Below, one piece after another: positions 6,344 to 13,346 of a DNA stretch of 13,879 bases. The stretch is from Acidobacteriota bacterium (GTDB taxonomy: Bacteria > Acidobacteriota > Vicinamibacteria > Vicinamibacterales > CAVVIG01), in assembly GCA_003222455.1 (NCBI GenBank), contig QHWF01000223.1, forward strand, positions 1 to 13,879, read 5' to 3'. Below the pieces are notes generated by a model. That model did not search any database. It saw nothing but the letters and a program-made list of their open reading frames with translations, and was not told the origin of the DNA. Position numbers and translations under genes: made by a program. Positions within the stretch are counted from its first letter, which is position 1, and the number at the start of each line of letters is the position of its first letter.

Positions 6344-6756
6344 ATGGTGGTGGCGCCGGCCCGGCCTGCGATGACTGATCAAATGATTGCGGCGGTGACA
6401 CGGTCCGTCGGGACATCACCGCCGCATTCCTGCTCGCGGATCGCATTCGGCCGTGCCTGGATAGCGATGACCATCGCACTGGCGGCCCATGTGACCGACG
6501 AGGCGCTGACTGACTTCCTTTCCTTGTATAACCCAATCGTCCGCGCGGCTCGCGCGCGATTTGCGTGGTTTCCTATGCCGACGTTCACGTTTGGCGTGTG
6601 GCTGACCGGCCTCGCCGGACTGATTGTCGCGCTGTTGATGTTGGCGCCGCTTGCCTCGCAGGATCGATCTACTTCGGCCAGTGGCTGCCCGGGGCGACGA
6701 CGGCGCCGGTGCTGATCGGGTGCGGCATCTGGCTGATTCGATCGGTTCACCGTTGA
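6344..6756 (+). pseudogene. Small membrane protein (H..DE motif), internally deleted
   Basis: The first frame reads '...AWIAMTIALAAHVTDEALTD', 'FLSLYNPIVRAARARFAWFP', 'MPTFTFGVWLTGLAGLIVAL', then LMLAPLA. At about 6655-6662 meaningful sequence switches frame and continues 'GSIYFGQWLPGATTAPVLIG', then CGIWLIRSVHR to TGA 6754-6756. I recall the two pieces as parts of one multi-pass protein in which a helix of about 30 residues with a conserved GH lies between LxPL and GSxYxGxWLPG. A deletion that is not a multiple of three explains both the missing helix and the shift. The HVTDEA motif recalls HXXEE-type membrane proteins. Start uncertain (ATG 6344 or 6371). Function unknown, probably dead. Confidence 0.55.
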
Positions 6757-6853
6757 TATCGGACGGCGATGCCCGCCGTCAAACAACGGCGACAGCGCGG
6801 GCCCGACATGATCGATGATCGCGTTGCGCGCGCTGTCATGAAGTCCTCGCGTG

Positions 6854-8014
6854 ATGAGGTACGCGGCCGCGCTCGCGGCGTCGATGTTGCTTGCCTTCGC
6901 TCCAAACACGGCGGCAGGTCAAACTGTCGACCCCGCGGGCGGCTCGGCTGAGATTCACGCGAAGGAACTGGCGCTCGCCAGCGCCATGCACGCGCGCGAC
7001 CGGCAACGCCTCGAGGAACTGCTCGCACCCGACTATATCCTCCGGAGCGCGCCCGATATCGATCGCGACACCTGGATCCGCAATGCGATCACGTTGTGCT
7101 GGGGCGATCGTTCCACGATTGACAGCTTTCACGCGCGCCAGCAGGGCGGCGTCGTCATCGCGTCGTTCGAGCTGACGTTCTATATCGACCCGTCCACCTG
7201 CCGTCAGGCGGTGATGCGCAGTCTCATCACCGACGTCTGGACCGAATACCCGGACGGTTGGCGCCTTCAGATCCGGCATTCCGGGCCTGCACCGTCGGCA
7301 GGTGCCGGCGTCGCCGGGCAGTACGGCATCGCGCCACTGCCTCCACCGGCGTGGGACGTGAGCGGCGAACTGTCCCTGGTCGCTACAGCCGGGAATACGT
7401 CGACGCGCACCGCCGGACTCGGCGGCAGCCTGATCCACCGCACCGACGGCACCAGCACCCGGGCCTCGCTCGCGTTCCTCACGAGCGAAGCGGACGAGGT
7501 GACGCAGGCACGGTCGATCACGATGCAGGCGCGTCAGGGGTTTCGTCTCGCAAGACCAACCGAACTGTTCGCGCGTGGATCGTACGCGCGAAATCGGTTC
7601 TCGGGCATTGACGATCGGCTGACGACGGAAGGCGGTGTGGCGTTCGTCAAGACCCTGCCGCGGAGAAATGCGCTCACGACTGAAGCGAGCATCGGATTCA
7701 CGGACGAGCAGCGCGTCGATCACACCGACCTGCAGTTCGTGACGGCGACCGGCGCAGTGAACCACGTCTGGCGGATGGCCCCGGGCACGGAGCTGGCCGA
7801 GGACCTCGCCATGGTCATCGACCTCGAGGCGGCGCGAGACTGGCGGGCGACGAGCACTATCCGGATGACCGTCGCGTTGACGCGGCTGCTGTCGCTCAAG
7901 GCGTCGATCGTGCTCGAACATCGCAATGCGCCGGTCGCCGGATTCGGGCGCACCGATATGCGGACCGCAGCGGCGTTCGTGTTTTCGTGGCAACAGCGTC
8001 CGGGCATCCCGTGA
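6854..8014 (+). CDS. DUF4440 (NTF2-like) - DUF481 (outer-membrane barrel) fusion
   Basis: 386 residues from ATG 6854 (GTG 6851 just before is an alternative). Residues 1-22 form a signal peptide (MRYAAALAASMLLAFAPNTA, cut near AAG-Q). About 33-140 is an NTF2-like DUF4440/SnoaL-type domain ('ELALASAMHARDRQRLEELL', 'APDYILRS', 'WTEYPDGWRLQIRHSG'). From about 167 to 382 alternating strands match DUF481, the YdiY-like outer-membrane barrel: 'GELSLVATAGNTSTRTAGLG', 'ELFARGSYARNRFSGIDDR', 'TDMRTAAAFVFSW'. DUF481 proteins are usually single-domain, and NTF2-like domains usually cytosolic or periplasmic, so this joins a ligand-binding or enzymatic pocket to a barrel. The reaction is unknown. It stands alone, with no operon partner visible. 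Confidence 0.78.
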   Translation: MRYAAALAASMLLAFAPNTAAGQTVDPAGGSAEIHAKELALASAMHARDRQRLEELLAPDYILRSAPDIDRDTWIRNAITLCWGDRSTIDSFHARQQGGVVIASFELTFYIDPSTCRQAVMRSLITDVWTEYPDGWRLQIRHSGPAPSAGAGVAGQYGIAPLPPPAWDVSGELSLVATAGNTSTRTAGLGGSLIHRTDGTSTRASLAFLTSEADEVTQARSITMQARQGFRLARPTELFARGSYARNRFSGIDDRLTTEGGVAFVKTLPRRNALTTEASIGFTDEQRVDHTDLQFVTATGAVNHVWRMAPGTELAEDLAMVIDLEAARDWRATSTIRMTVALTRLLSLKASIVLEHRNAPVAGFGRTDMRTAAAFVFSWQQRPGIP

Positions 8015-8152
8015 GTTCTCCTGCTTGGCCTTCGGTGGGACGCGATTACGCCCGCGCCCGTCCGACGGCCGCCGAGTTAAAGAACAGGTGGCTGTGCCCT
8101 CAGCCGCTCCATCGGTCGGGCTCGGGTAAGTCGTCACAAATCAGCATCGTTC

Positions 8153-8238
8153 GTGCAGGACATTCCCGCGGTGGAACGCGATCTCGCCGTGTGGCTCGTT
8201 CGCTACGGCGCGCCACTGCTGTTCTTCGCTCAAAGCCA
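8153..8238 (+). pseudogene. Possible DedA-family N-terminal relic
   Basis: From GTG 8153 the frame reads VQDIPAVERDLAVWLVRYGA then PLLFFAQSH. This resembles the start of DedA/SNARE-associated membrane proteins ('+E.WL..LV.+.G.PLLFFAQ.FGIFGLPIPDE'). Right after FFAQ the similarity stops and the frame ends soon after. If correct, the gene was cut here. The evidence is a single short motif. Confidence 0.35.
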
Positions 8239-8262
8239 TAAATGGAAGATTCGTCGTCTCGA

Positions 8263-8427
8263 TTACAAGTCCCGGCCCGCGTGTCCGCCGTCGCGCCTCG
8301 TCACCATGCTCTGAATGGCCATGAGCGGTTCGAACGGCCTTGGCTGGTACTCGGACTCGCCGGGCGCCTTGATGCCGTAATCGAGAAACGACCTGTGCGC
8401 AAACATCCAGCGCAGCTTTTCGTCGCC
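8263..8427 (-). pseudogene. Unidentified C-terminal gene fragment
   Basis: The minus frame ending at TAA 8263-8265 reads GDEKLRWMFAHRSFLDYGIK, then APGESEYQPRPFEPLMAIQS and MVTRRDGGHAGRDL. Composition and codon use look protein-like, with no Ser/Arg-rich shadow pattern, but no start is found upstream and I do not recognise the family. It abuts the DedA-like relic, as if two truncated genes met here. It could be a chance frame. Confidence 0.3.
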
Positions 8428-8478
8428 ACAACGTGTTGCACCGAACCTTTTGACACACCGGCCGTCTAAGTGCCAGTA

Positions 8479-8503
8479 TCTCCCCTAACTAAATTATGGG
8501 AGA
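8479..8503. promoter_or_regulatory. Inverted repeat across the PadR start codon
   Basis: TCTCCC (8479-8484) and GGGAGA (8498-8503) flank an AT-rich 13-bp core that holds the start codon's AT. Position fits autorepression or a leader hairpin hiding the start. The arms differ from the classical ATGT-N8-ACAT PadR operator, so the assignment is tentative. Confidence 0.3.
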
Positions 8504-8843
8504 CACGAAGAAGGCAACCGCGACGGGCGACTTGCTGCCAGGTACGCTCGACATGCTGATTCTGAAATCGCTCAGTCGGGGCGACCTGCACGGCTACGCC
8601 ATCGTGCAGTTCATTCAGGGCGCGTCGCGCGACGTGTTGAAGGTGGAAGAAGGCGCGCTCTATCCGGCGCTCCATCGGCTGGAAGTACGCGGCCTGTTGC
8701 GCTCGGAATGGGGGACGTCGGAGAACAACCGGCGCGCGAAGTACTACCGCCTCAGCGCGGCCGGCCGCCGGGAGCTCGAGACGGAGGCCGCTTATTGGGA
8801 TCGTGTGGCCGCCGCGGTCACGCGGGTGATGCAGACGGCATGA
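8496..8843 (+). CDS. PadR-family transcriptional regulator
   Basis: 115 residues. A winged-helix PadR domain covers nearly the whole protein: 'GTLDMLILKSLSRGDLHGYA' (helices 1-2), 'VEEGALYPALHRLEVRGLL' (recognition helix) and 'RRAKYYRLSAAGRRELETEA' (wing), then a short C-terminal dimerisation helix. This compact subtype commonly precedes ADOP-type permease genes in Acidobacteriota and probably controls the adjacent permease. The stop lies in CATGA, where ATG 8840 overlaps it; that ATG begins the same ten bases that begin the permease gene at 8907, suggesting the two genes once overlapped. Confidence 0.9.
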   Translation: MGDTKKATATGDLLPGTLDMLILKSLSRGDLHGYAIVQFIQGASRDVLKVEEGALYPALHRLEVRGLLRSEWGTSENNRRAKYYRLSAAGRRELETEAAYWDRVAAAVTRVMQTA

Positions 8844-8916
8844 ACGCTCGAACGGCTACTCACTTCGTGTCCTTGTTTCTTCGGACTTCGTGAAAAAGCG
8901 TGAACGATGAACGCTC
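8840..8916. repeat. 10-bp direct repeat flanking a 57-bp palindromic relic
   Basis: ATGAACGCTC occurs at 8840-8849 and 8907-8916. Between them are 57 bases containing CTTCGTGTCC and GGACTTCGTG-type stretches, which look like a decayed copy of the GAAGACACGAAA palindrome at 3704-3761. The first repeat overlaps the PadR stop and the second starts the permease frame. This is what insertion with a short target duplication would leave. Confidence 0.5.
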
Positions 8917-8999
8917 AGACACTCGGGCACCGCCTCATCGCCATCGTCCACCGGCGGCGGCTCGATCGCGATCTGGACGAAGAGCTGGCGTTTCACCTC
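8907..8999 (+). pseudogene. Out-of-frame N-terminal prefix of the permease
   Basis: ATG 8907 reads MNAQTLGHRLIAIVHRRRLD, then RDLDEELAFHL, the usual prefix of ADOP permeases ('R+LDEEL.FHLE'). In full-length relatives about 15-20 more residues precede 'DEAR+RFGN'. Here 'TSDEARRRFGNVTHLKEQTR' appears at once but in the +1 frame (from about 8995). A short deletion that is not a multiple of three therefore separates the prefix from the main permease frame. Confidence 0.6.
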
Positions 9000-9027
9000 G
9001 GACGAGGCGCGGCGACGATTCGGCAAC

Positions 9028-11541
9028 GTGACGCACTTGAAGGAGCAGACCCGCGACATGTGGACCTTCCCTTCGTTCGAGAGTTTCCGGCAGGACGTCC
9101 GCTACGCGCTGCGTACGCTGCGCAAGGCGCCCGGTTTCACGTTCGTCGCGGTCTTCGCGCTCGCGGTCGGCATCGGCGCCAACACGGCGATCTTCAGCCT
9201 TGTCGATGCGATTCGTGCGCGCGCGCTGCCTTACCGAGATCCCGACCGCCTCGTCGAGCTGTGGGGCAACGTGCAGCGCGCCCGGGTCGAGCGCCGCGGC
9301 GCGTCGTACCCGGATTATCTCGACTGGCGCGCGCAAGCCAGGAGTTTCGAGGACGTGGCTGCGTTCGAGGGAGAGATGTTCAATCTGTCGGGCCTCGACG
9401 AGCCCGAGCGCATCAGCGCCGAGGTCGTGTCGGCGCCGTACTTCTCGTTGCTGGGCGTCGCGCCCGCGCGCGGCCGTGTCTTCCAGCCCGAGGAGGATGT
9501 CGTGGCGAAGCCTGGGCAAGTCGTGATTCTCAGCGACGGGCTGTGGAAGCGGCGCTTCGGCTCGGATCCGCAGATCATCGGGCGCGCCATCACGCTGTGC
9601 TGCGCGCCGAGGCAGTACACCGTGATCGGCGTCATGGCGCCGGGATTCAAGGGGCTTTCAGACGCGGCGGAACTGTGGGTGCCGTTCGCCATGTGGGCGC
9701 CGCCGGACACGATGGCCGGGCGCGGCACGAGGGGATTTGCCGCGCTCGCGCGCCTGAAGCCGGGCGTGACGCTCGCAGCGGCACAGAGCGACATGGACGC
9801 GATTTCGAGGCGGCTCGAGCAGGCCTACCCGAACACGAACGACAAGCGTGGTGCCGAAGTAAGCCCGCTCGACGTCGAGCTGTTCGGCAATATCCGCCCG
9901 GCCTTGCTCACGCTGATGGCCGCGGTCGCCTTCGTGCTGCTCATTGCCTGCGCCAACGTGGCCAACCTGTTGCTCGCGCGCTCCGAAGCGCGCCGGCGCG
10001 AAATCGCGGTCCGGACGGCGCTCGGCGCCGGGCGCGGACGTCTCCTTCGCCAGCTCGTCACCGAAAGCTGCGTGCTGACCTTGCTGGGAGCGGCGGTCGG
10101 TCTCGTCCTCGCGCGTGTGGCGGTTTCAACGCTGATCGCGCAAAGCCCCGTGACGTTTCCAAGCTTTGCGACGCCGGACCTGGACGTGCGCGTCGCGCTG
10201 TTCACCTTCGCGGTGTCGCTGGCCTGCGGCCTCCTCGTCGGGCTGGTGCCGGGACTGCAGGCACACGCGCCGGATCTCGGCGAGTCGCTCAAGGAATCGG
10301 CGCGATCGAGCGGCGGCCGGCAGTCGCAACGCGTGCGGAGCGCGCTCGTGGTGGCGGAGGTATCGCTGGCGGTCGTTCTGCTCGTGGGCGCAGGCCTCAT
10401 GATTCGTTCGGTCCGGAATCTCGCCGCGCTGAACCCCGGCTTCGATCCGCAGTCGGTCCTGACGGTGCACGTCAGCATCCCGAGAGCCTCCGTGTCGCCG
10501 GCCGCGCCCGCCGCCACAGGCCAGGCCGCGCCGGCGCCGCGGCCCGTCGTAGAGGGACGCGTCCTGCTCGATCGGCTGCGCGCGATTCCAGGCGTCGCCG
10601 CGGCGACCCTCGCGAACGGTCTGCCGCTCGACGGCGACGGTGGCGCGTCCTTCTACGCCGCCGAAGGCCAACCGGCCGTCAACGCGCAGAACATGCCGCG
10701 AATCTACGTCCACCGTGTGACGCCAGACTTCTTCGGCACGCTTCGGATCCCGTTCGTGAGCGGCCGGACGTTCACCGACGCGGAGATTTCGCCCACCTCG
10801 ACGGCGGCGATCGTGAGCGAAGGGGTCGTCAAGCGGTTCTGGCCGGGACAGGACCCGATTGGCAAGCGGGTGAAGTTCGGTTCGCTGACGTCGAGCAACC
10901 CGTGGATGTCGATTGTCGGCGTCGTCAGCGACGTGAAATACCGCGGCCTGCCGCAGAACCCGACCGCCGACCCGGACATCTATCTTCCCTTCGCGGATCG
11001 GAATTCGCTCCTCGCCATCGCCCTGCGGACCACCGTGCCGCCTGCGTCGCTCATTGCCACGGTTCGCGCCGCGGTTCGCGCGGCCGATCCATCAATCCCG
11101 GTCTACAACATCGCGACGATGGACGAGCTGGTGAGCCGACAGACGTCGCAGTCGCGCTTCACAATGTGGTTGATGGGCGTCTTCGCGGCGTGCGCACTGA
11201 TGCTGGCGGTCGTCGGCATCTATGGGGTGATGTCGTATCTGGTATCGCAGCGGACGCGCGAGATCGGCATCCGGCTGGCGCTCGGCGCGAAAGGACAGGA
11301 CATCCTGCGCCTGGTCGTCGGCAACGGCGCACGGCTGATCGGCGCCGGAATTGTGATTGGGGTTGCGGCGTCGTTCGCGCTGCAGCGCCTCGTGTCGACA
11401 CTGCTGTTTGGTGTCACGGCGGCCGACGCCGCCTCTGGGTTGGCGGTGGTGATTCTGGCCGTGGTCGCGATGGTGGCGTGTTACCTGCCCGCGCTGCGGG
11501 CGACGCGGGTCAGTCCACTGAACGCGCTGCGATACGAATAG
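9028..11541 (+). CDS. MacB/FtsX-type ABC transporter permease, duplicated (ADOP family)
   Basis: 837 residues from GTG 9028; the frame is meaningful from about 8995, so the start is uncertain and ATG 9058 is another choice. Two copies of the MacB-periplasmic-core plus FtsX arrangement: first core from 'GFTFVAVFALAVGIGANTAI', first FtsX helices around 290-410 ('LMAAVAFVLLIACANVANLL'), second core from about 435 ('RSALVVAEVSLAVVLLVGAG'), last FtsX around 715-830 ('REIGIRLALGAKGQDILRLV', ending SPLNALRYE). Such orphan permeases sit in the inner membrane, need a separate ATPase, and probably take part in export or mechanotransmission. The core is complete, but the N-terminal prefix is lost to a frameshift, so it may be a decaying gene or a shortened active one. 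Next to padR. Confidence 0.82.
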   Translation: MTHLKEQTRDMWTFPSFESFRQDVRYALRTLRKAPGFTFVAVFALAVGIGANTAIFSLVDAIRARALPYRDPDRLVELWGNVQRARVERRGASYPDYLDWRAQARSFEDVAAFEGEMFNLSGLDEPERISAEVVSAPYFSLLGVAPARGRVFQPEEDVVAKPGQVVILSDGLWKRRFGSDPQIIGRAITLCCAPRQYTVIGVMAPGFKGLSDAAELWVPFAMWAPPDTMAGRGTRGFAALARLKPGVTLAAAQSDMDAISRRLEQAYPNTNDKRGAEVSPLDVELFGNIRPALLTLMAAVAFVLLIACANVANLLLARSEARRREIAVRTALGAGRGRLLRQLVTESCVLTLLGAAVGLVLARVAVSTLIAQSPVTFPSFATPDLDVRVALFTFAVSLACGLLVGLVPGLQAHAPDLGESLKESARSSGGRQSQRVRSALVVAEVSLAVVLLVGAGLMIRSVRNLAALNPGFDPQSVLTVHVSIPRASVSPAAPAATGQAAPAPRPVVEGRVLLDRLRAIPGVAAATLANGLPLDGDGGASFYAAEGQPAVNAQNMPRIYVHRVTPDFFGTLRIPFVSGRTFTDAEISPTSTAAIVSEGVVKRFWPGQDPIGKRVKFGSLTSSNPWMSIVGVVSDVKYRGLPQNPTADPDIYLPFADRNSLLAIALRTTVPPASLIATVRAAVRAADPSIPVYNIATMDELVSRQTSQSRFTMWLMGVFAACALMLAVVGIYGVMSYLVSQRTREIGIRLALGAKGQDILRLVVGNGARLIGAGIVIGVAASFALQRLVSTLLFGVTAADAASGLAVVILAVVAMVACYLPALRATRVSPLNALRYE

Positions 11542-11543
11542 AC

Positions 11544-11622
11544 GGTCCGGCTAAAGCCGGACACCACGTACAAAAACTTGGTACTGGTTGCGAAGGTACG
11601 TAGTGTCCGCCTTTAGCGGACC
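11544..11622. repeat. Paired REP-like palindromes in inverted orientation
   Basis: GTCCGGCTAAAGCCGGAC (11545-11562) and GTCCGCCTTTAGCGGAC (11605-11621) are each hairpins. Their flanks ACACCACGTAC and GTACGTAGTGT are also complementary with one mismatch, so the whole block folds as one long cruciform with a loop of about 25 bases, like a bipartite REP element. It starts 3 bases after the permease stop and could shield or end that mRNA. The right member matches the copy at 395-418 in reverse. Confidence 0.65.
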
Positions 11623-11682
11623 CCGGCGGACGCCCTAGGTCTTCATCGCCCCGATACGGAATCTCCTGCGCCGCGTTGGTTT

Positions 11683-11832
11683 TGTGGTGACGCTGCGCTC
11701 GACCGCGAGCACGTCGACGGCACGGCAGCACTCGGCGATAACTTCGTCGAGACAGAAATCGACCGGCCGCAGCATGTAGCCGCCGGCGTCGGCGCGGGCG
11801 AGCAGAGGATAGTCCGCATCAAGCGGGGCGAG
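11683..11832 (-). pseudogene. Sensor histidine kinase relic
   Basis: One minus frame reads LAPLDADYPLLARADAGGYM, LRPVDFCLDEVIAECCRAVD, then VLAVERSVTT. This matches the helix following the phospho-His helix in two-component kinases ('LVDDLL.LARADAG....+PVDL.EVV.E...++..LA.E+.V'). The H-box upstream and the N, G1 and G2 ATP-binding boxes downstream are missing; both sides turn into unrelated reading. Clearly a fragment if the match is right. No partner response regulator is nearby. Confidence 0.5.
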
Positions 11833-12033
11833 TTGACCGAAGGATCCCGTTATCAGACCGCCCTCGGCACCCCCCTCGCCTCTGCGACAGCGCAGATTAG
11901 CCGCCTCGCCGAACCGATGCGAGTGAGATGATGCCAGGATCCGCGTTGAAGCGCACCAGAACCTGCCTTGAAGCAGCAGGAAATTTGGCGAGGACGAACA
12001 CGATTCCCGACACGCGATCAGAACGTCGCGTCG

Positions 12034-12108
12034 GCCGTAACATCGGCTTGCAGCCGACGAGCGGCTGGTGCGATGCTGAGCCACCGCGGCTGAAGCCGCG
12101 CGTTAGGC
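12034..12108 (+). mobile_element. attC-like integron recombination site
   Basis: Left end: CCGTAAC (12035-12041, a 5/7 RYYYAAC) and CGGCTTGCAGCCG (12044-12056). Right end: CGGCTGAAGCCG (12087-12098) and GTTAGGC (12102-12108, a perfect GTTRRRY). The reverse complement of the right box is CGGCTTCAGCCG, identical to the left box except for one extra G at 12050, the extrahelical base expected in an L box. A loop of about 30 bases separates the halves. Length (75 bp), symmetry and orientation all fit attC. The next gene starts 17 bases after GTTAGGC. No integrase gene is visible in the window. Confidence 0.6.
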
Positions 12109-12125
12109 GGACAAGGAACAGCGCG

Positions 12126-13280
12126 ATGGCCGCAAGTCGACGCAGATTTGTCACGGACACGTGTCGCGCGGCATGCGCTCTCGCTCTGCTTCCGTCGGCC
12201 GGTTGTGCGCGGCAGAATGCCTCTCACCCTGACCTGCCTCGGAACATCCCCGAATACCTGGACAAGCGCATTCCGGAATTGTTAACGGAGACCAAGGTGC
12301 CGGGGTTGTCCATTGCAGTTGTGAAGGATTCGGCGCTCGCCTGGCGACGCTCGTACGGAGTCGCCAATGTCGAGACCAAAGCACGGATCTCTGATGACAC
12401 CATCTTTGAGGTCGGGTCCGTCAGCAAGACGGTGTTCGCGTACGCCGTTCTCAAGCTGTGCGAGAGAGGAGTCTTGTCGCTGGACACTCCGTTGACGAGG
12501 TATTCGAGTGAGCGTCCTCTCAGTGATCCGAGGGTTGATCTCATCACCGTCAGGCGTGTGCTTTGCCACACGACCGGGTTGCCGAATTGGCGATCATCCG
12601 ACACTCCGCTTGGCTTCGCCTTCACGCCTGGTGAGCATTGGTCATACTCGGGTGAAGGCTATTGGTACCTGCAGTCGGTCATCACTCGCCTGCTGGGTCG
12701 AGTTGATCCAGACAAGTGCTCGACATTCGAGGACGGTCTCCGCGTATGCGCGACCGATATCGGTGGCTATCTGAAGGCGAACGTGCTCGATCCGCTCGGG
12801 ATGCCCTCGAGTGGCTATCTCTGGAACTCCGACTACGAGACTCGAGCTGCGCAAGGCCACGATGCGACCGGTAATATACGCAGCCCGCGCCGGAGAGCGA
12901 GCGCCGTCGATGCGGCACGCTACGCTGCAGCCGGAGGGCTGCATACGACGGCAACGGAGTACGTGAGGTTCATGATCGAAGTGATCGATCCGAGACGATC
13001 GGACGCCTTTCGCCTCAGCCGCCAGATGAGGGACGAGATGATTCGACCCCAGGTGAAGGTTGACTCCACATCGTCCTGGGCGCTCGGCTGGCAAATCTTT
13101 CACGGAAAATTCGGTGACGTCATTTCCCACGGAGGCGACAATCCCGGTTTCAAAGCCTTTGTCGTTGCATCGGTCGCGCGCAAAGCTGGTTGGGTGATCT
13201 TCATGAACGGCGACAATGCGGCGCCGATTATTCAAGCGCTGGTCGATGAGAAATGCCCCGTCAACGAGATATTCGCATAA
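12126..13280 (+). CDS. Serine hydrolase of the class C beta-lactamase/PBP4-like family, exported lipoprotein
   Basis: 384 residues from ATG 12126, with AAGGA at 12113-12117. Starts further upstream would read through the attC-like site and are rejected. MAASRRRFVTDTCRAACALA carries a Tat-like SRRRF and ends in a lipobox, PSAGC27. The catalytic motif SxxK is S98-V-S-K101 (EVGSVSKTVF). The second motif is YSGEGYWYLQ (YxN replaced by YSG, as in many esterase/peptidase relatives) and the third is SHGGDNPGF (HxG). Family activities include beta-lactamase, D-Ala peptidase and esterase; which applies is unknown. GC is clearly lower than in the neighbours (33 of 60 at 12481-12540 by hand, against 48 of 60 at 9241-9300), which fits acquisition, possibly as an integron cassette. 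Confidence 0.85.
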   Translation: MAASRRRFVTDTCRAACALALLPSAGCARQNASHPDLPRNIPEYLDKRIPELLTETKVPGLSIAVVKDSALAWRRSYGVANVETKARISDDTIFEVGSVSKTVFAYAVLKLCERGVLSLDTPLTRYSSERPLSDPRVDLITVRRVLCHTTGLPNWRSSDTPLGFAFTPGEHWSYSGEGYWYLQSVITRLLGRVDPDKCSTFEDGLRVCATDIGGYLKANVLDPLGMPSSGYLWNSDYETRAAQGHDATGNIRSPRRRASAVDAARYAAAGGLHTTATEYVRFMIEVIDPRRSDAFRLSRQMRDEMIRPQVKVDSTSSWALGWQIFHGKFGDVISHGGDNPGFKAFVVASVARKAGWVIFMNGDNAAPIIQALVDEKCPVNEIFA

Positions 13281-13346
13281 CGTACACTACCGAGGATGTT
13301 TTCGGCCCAGGCCCCGAGGTGGATCTTCGAGCAGGAGGAGGCAGCA

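Noticed and set aside
6836..8137. 433-codon minus-strand frame opposite the DUF4440-DUF481 gene
   Set aside because: Arg/His-rich low-information reading with no motif. The plus-strand protein has a signal peptide and domain sequence.
8907..11603. An 898-codon frame running the length of the permease gene
   Set aside because: After about residue 31 it is Arg/Ala/Gly-rich shadow sequence. The conserved permease residues are in the +1 frame, and only the prefix to 8999 is meaningful here.
11928..12125. Extended start of the serine hydrolase at 11928
   Set aside because: It would add 66 residues without signal-peptide character and would translate through the attC-like site. ATG 12126 has a ribosome site and begins a Tat/lipobox signal.
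13281..13346. A closing attC after the serine hydrolase
   Set aside because: GCATAAC at the gene end is a poor RYYYAAC, and there is no GTTRRRY or paired L box before the next gene.
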